A stretch of 64,000 nt of DNA from Epiperipatus broadwayi (Eukaryota; Onychophora; Udeonychophora; Euonychophora; Peripatidae), in NCBI GenBank assembly GCA_028023455.1, contig JAQFVV010012489.1, positions 2,731,881-2,795,880 on the forward strand. Direction: 5' to 3'. The translations under genes were made by a program, and so were the position numbers. How positions within the stretch are numbered: the stretch's first letter is position 1; each line of letters begins with the position of its first letter. The notes below the pieces were generated by a model that was given only the letters and a program-made list of their open reading frames with translations, had not been told where the DNA came from and ran no database searches. Shown one piece after another: positions 60,990 through 64,000 of this stretch.

Positions 60990-62034
60990 ATTACTCTATC
61001 ATCATCATCATCATCAATCATTATCAATTCACTGGTCTCTCCAAGTTCAATCCATCTTTTCCTATCTTATAACTTCTCTTTTCCACATTACCCCTGCACA
61101 CTTTCTTATTTCATCCATCCATCTCACATGTGGTCTCTTTCTGGGTCTTTTACAATCTCTTGGAACCCAGTTTAAAATTTCAATTGTCCATCTGTTATCA
61201 TCTCTTCTAACAATATGTCCAGCCCAACTCCACTTCAGTCTTTTAATTTTTTCAATGAGGTCAGTAACACCTGTTTGTTCTCTTACCCATACATTGTGTT
61301 TTCGATCCCTTCTTGTTACTTCCAACATGCATCTCTCCATACTTCCTTGAGTGGTCTGAAGTCTCTGTATTACTCTTCTATTAAGTGTCCAAGTCTCAGA
61401 TCCATAAGTAAGAACTGGCAAAACCCATTTATTAAAAACCTTATTTTTCAAACACATAGGCATATTTCCTTTTAGTATCAAGTTATTTCTACCAAAGGCA
61501 CTCCAACCAAGTTTAATTCTATGATTAATTTTATCCATTATATTTCCATCTGCATTAATAATCTGACCAAGGTATTTGTAACTGTTAACTTCTTGTAACT
61601 CATCATAATCAATCTTTATTTTCATATTTTGAGAAAATCTATTAAACATTACTTTAGTCTTTTTAACATTTATCTTTAGTCCTACATTCCTACTTTCATC
61701 TGATAACTCCTGCAACATTTCCTGTAGCTCTAAAGTATTATTTGCAAAAACAACTACATCATCTGCAAAATCTAAATGCCTTAAATAATCTCCTTTTACT
61801 TTCACTCCTTTAGTTTCCCATTTTAATTCACAAAATACTTCTTGCAGCACTGCTGTAAAAAGTTTTGGAGATATGAAGTCACCCTGTTTTACACCCTTTT
61901 CAATGTTGATTTTCCTACTATCATTATGTAATCTAATTGTTGCTGTTGCATTTTTATAAATATTCTTCAAAATATGACAATATCCTGGATCTACACCTTG
62001 ATGATCCAATGCTTTAATCACTGAAAAAATGACA
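60990..62034 (-). mobile_element. 5'-truncated RTE LINE, youngest copy C
   Basis: About 1.04 kb in the minus orientation, with a (GAT)n tail at the left end (60999-61015) and similarity to copy B ending at about 62034. It contains the 319-codon frame described separately. The long open frame and absence of stops make it the least decayed RTE copy here. I could not find a convincing TSD. Confidence 0.85.
61062..62021 (-). CDS. RTE reverse transcriptase C-terminal two thirds (319 aa, open)
   Basis: Reverse transcriptase of an RTE-clade LINE, which copies element RNA at a nicked target. Visible blocks: GVKQGDFISPKLF at residues 43-55, the active site FADD at 85-88 followed by VVVF, GLKINVKKTKVM at 114-125, and YKYLGQII at 148-155. 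Near the C-terminus come the W-GHI-RRDD and WMDEIRKCAG motifs. The endonuclease and the RT fingers are absent because the insertion is 5'-truncated; the initiating Met is simply the first in frame. With no promoter and no endonuclease it should not be functional. A family full-length protein is about three times longer. Confidence 0.88.
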   Translation of the reverse strand: MIKALDHQGVDPGYCHILKNIYKNATATIRLHNDSRKINIEKGVKQGDFISPKLFTAVLQEVFCELKWETKGVKVKGDYLRHLDFADDVVVFANNTLELQEMLQELSDESRNVGLKINVKKTKVMFNRFSQNMKIKIDYDELQEVNSYKYLGQIINADGNIMDKINHRIKLGWSAFGRNNLILKGNMPMCLKNKVFNKWVLPVLTYGSETWTLNRRVIQRLQTTQGSMERCMLEVTRRDRKHNVWVREQTGVTDLIEKIKRLKWSWAGHIVRRDDNRWTIEILNWVPRDCKRPRKRPHVRWMDEIRKCAGVMWKREVIR

Positions 62035-62905
62035 AATTATTATAGCAAAATACAATTTTATTTTCACAGAGCCTTCCATATTTTAGAACAATAGAAGAGG
62101 TCAGTTGGAAGTTTTTGAAGTTAATTTTCACCAAATAAGCAAAAAATTAGGGTGATGAATTACCTGAGATCGTGGGTTTTAAATTCAACATTTTAGTGCT
62201 CAAACATCACTTGTTTACCTTACAATTATTGTTATTGCTATTACCAAAGTTAATGAAAAACATATTGAAGGCTTGAAAGACATTTGATTACTCAATCATA
62301 TACCAATCTAAATGAGTAAAGACAATAATATGCATTAAAAAATAAAAAAACAAAGAATATAGAAAAGTCTGTTTCAATGAACCAACCTAATATCCTACAA
62401 TAATTATATCAATCTACATAATTAAAAAAAATATTAAAAAGGGAGAAGAAAGAGAGAAAAATAGAGAACACAGAAATGACAATTTGCATGAGTCAATATA
62501 ATATTCTATAAATACTCTAGATTGAGCATTGCTTATTGGTTATTCACGACCATTACATCTAAAGGCTGTGGAATTTTCTTTCTAATGTGGTCTCTTTAAT
62601 AGTTTAAATTTAATAGCTTACAATAACTTTGTTATTAAATAAAGATTTGTGAAATTAAATGATATCAAACACATTAAAAGTAAATCTTAAAAGTTTACCT
62701 AACTTTTCTGTAATCATTATAGTGAGAACTATCTATTTTTTAAGTAAAAGCTTGCAAAAATTCAAGTAATATTATTTATCTATAAAATCTGGTAACTTAT
62801 AATAAGGTAGGACTAACAGAATTAGATGAATAATTGGAATTTATGTTACAAGTTTGTATAAGGTTTTTCTGAAGGTTTGTGGTGATGGTGTTCTAGTTGT
62901 ATTTT
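62035..62905. other. AT-rich spacer between RTE copy C and PLE copy P2
   Basis: I see nothing supportable. Confidence 0.5.
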
Positions 62906-63090
62906 TATATTGGACTATTTCCATCATTTAATGTGAATGTCTTTAGAAAAGTTTAATTTTAGTTAAATATTCCAAATTCAATCAACTGTTAGTAATGTCA
63001 CAGCAAACAAATGTTAGTAATATCACAGCAAACAGGTTAGTATATGCACTAACTGTTAATAATATCACAGCAAACAGGTTAGTATATGCA

Positions 63091-63130
63091 CAATGTTTCG
63101 AGAGGTATTTTTCTCCCCTCTTCTTCAGGT
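63091..63130 (-). ncRNA. Hammerhead-ribozyme-like core
   Basis: On the minus strand CTGAAGA (CUGANGA box, 63122-63128) is followed by a 5-bp stem AGAGG/CCTCT closing an 11-nt loop and then CGAAAC (GAAA box, 63095-63099). PLE terminal repeats are known to carry hammerhead motifs, and the location fits. One unpaired C lies between stem II and GAAA. I could not establish stems I and III or the cleavage triplet, so activity is unproven. Confidence 0.45.
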
Positions 63131-63159
63131 GTTGCTGGCCTGGCCAGTGACAGTACTAG

Positions 63160-63245
63160 CATGGGATTCGAACATGGGTCCTTAGATTCTTGATTATTGA
63201 AATTTAAGGTAACGCTCTAACCAACTGAGCCATCCTGCCAAAGGC
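63160..63245 (-). ncRNA. tRNA-Leu-like segment with A and B boxes
   Basis: The minus strand reads TGGCTCAGTTGGTTAGAGCG (A-box region, 63213-63232) and, 40 bases later, GTTCGAATCC (B-box, 63163-63172); both match tRNA promoter consensus. The anticodon position shows CCTTAAATT (TAA). The acceptor and T stems do not pair properly, so I regard it as a tRNA-like pol III promoter unit or fossil rather than a tRNA gene. It recurs in all three terminal blocks. Confidence 0.6.
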
Positions 63246-63270
63246 AGCAGTATGTAGTAATTTCATATAC

Positions 63271-64000
63271 TTATCTATGAGGTTCCTCCTGATTTTTCCA
63301 CTTTTTTCTCAGAGCAAAGTTGATTAGTGGTTTCCATACATTATGTATAGTCACACTAGGTTGGCTTATGGGATTTTTTGTCATTGTCATGTGAGCAGCT
63401 TCTTTAAATTTTCTTCTTTGTACCTTTTCTTCTTTATCCAATATTTTTGTATTTTCCCAATCGAACGTACGTTCATTGGTCCATACATGGTCTGCTATTT
63501 TAGACACATCTGTTTTTTCTCTTCTAATCATCAGTTTATGTTCTTGCAAGTGCTTTTGAATGGGATGGCTGGTCTCACCAATATATGTTCTTCCACATTC
63601 ACATGGTATTTTATAAATGCAGTTTTTACTTTGCAGCATTTCAAGTTTAGGCTTTGTAGATGTTAGAATTCCTCATAGTGTGGTATGGCTCTGGAAAGCT
63701 GTTCTGATGTTATACTGATTGCAGATTTTCCTTAATTTGTCTGCTATTTTTTAAATATATGGATACACTACAGTACCAATAATTGTCTTTTCTCTAGGTG
63801 GTTCTTTTTGTTGTTGTCTATTTAATGTTTTCTTAATAACAGCTAATGGATAATCATTTTTCTTAAGAGTTTGTTCTATATAGATCTTTTCTTTTTCCAA
63901 ATCACTAGTTTCTGAACAAACTTCTTTTGCTATATTCCACAGTGATAGTATAACTCCATGTTTTGTCTTTCTGGTGTGATTAGATGTATAGGCTAGGTAT
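63271..64000 (-). pseudogene. Penelope-like element RT-thumb/GIY-YIG, family 1, copy P2 (runs off the window)
   Basis: One frame runs from the window edge to 63271 with two stops. From the edge: YTSNHTRKTKHGVILSLW, which resembles the post-RT YxSNHP...K.GVI thumb motif of PLEs; a connector with PREKTIIGTVVYPYI and then CNQYNIRTAFQSHTTL; and the endonuclease CIYKIPCECGRTYIGET (Cys-rich insert and YIG). The last 122 codons (63271-63639) are open. The stops are TAA at 63751-63753 and TGA at 63673-63675. The residue aligned with the catalytic Arg of GIY-YIG nucleases is His (QKHLQEH). The RT core lies beyond the window. Confidence 0.85.

Larger units (their letters stand above)
62910..63270 (-). 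repeat. PLE terminal block beside copy P2
   Basis: From GGACTATTTCCATCAT at the outer end it carries a 42-bp tandem duplication (63013-63054, 63055-63096), the hammerhead-like core (63091-63130) and the tRNA-like segment (63160-63245), then meets the coding end. The order matches 58730-59081. It lies 3' of the PLE coding strand. Confidence 0.75.

Noticed and set aside
60931-61475. 139- and 86-codon + strand open frames
   Set aside because: Antisense shadows of the RTE reverse transcriptase; the 139-codon frame has a His run from the (ATC)n tail.
63343-63666. 107-codon + strand open frame
   Set aside because: Antisense shadow of the PLE endonuclease frame.

Overview
This window looks like non-coding, repeat-dominated nuclear DNA from an AT-rich invertebrate animal. 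By eye it is about three quarters A+T. It has no bacterial gene organisation, no long open frames and no rRNA. I find no host protein-coding gene that I can name. Everything recognisable at protein level comes from mobile elements: RTE-type LINEs, Penelope-like elements (PLEs) with GIY-YIG endonucleases, Ty3/gypsy-type LTR elements and one mariner transposase. This mix is typical of invertebrate metazoans. I cannot name the species.

Layout. 1-9.1 kb is mostly featureless AT-rich DNA with two copies of a palindromic foldback element (called FB-A here; the label is mine), a 5'-truncated RTE tail with an 11-bp target-site duplication (TSD), and a perfect 60-bp tandem duplication. 9.1-12.5 kb is a decayed RTE LINE. 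12.5-25.2 kb holds the best FB-A copy (18.1 kb), a foldback MITE (18.8 kb) and two tRNA-like retroposon copies (20.5 kb). 25.2-29.2 kb is a second RTE copy interrupted by a reverse-oriented PLE fragment. A 92-bp tRNA-like retroposon with a 14-bp TSD lies at 29.7 kb and a mariner remnant at 30.9-31.4 kb. A possible PLE tail lies at 33.4 kb. 37.2-39.6 kb is a non-autonomous LTR element with two 625-bp LTRs. 40.1 kb is a MITE. 41.9-43.8 kb is a third RTE copy with two FB-A insertions inside it. 45-47 kb has a GATA microsatellite, a candidate first exon and a MITE. 48.5-55.6 kb holds Gag/protease remains of gypsy-type elements. 57.6-57.9 kb is promoter-like. 57.9-59.1 kb is a PLE remnant flanked by inverted terminal blocks. 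61-62 kb is the least decayed RTE copy (319 codons still open). 62.9-64 kb is a second PLE copy running off the window.

The two most notable signals are these. (1) The FB-A family is a self-complementary element whose copies are flanked by 11-13 bp duplications, a length that fits target-primed retrotransposition better than a DNA-transposon MITE. (2) The terminal blocks of the PLE family carry, at the same place in every copy, a tRNA-like segment with A-box and B-box motifs; in two of the three blocks a hammerhead-ribozyme-like core lies beside it.
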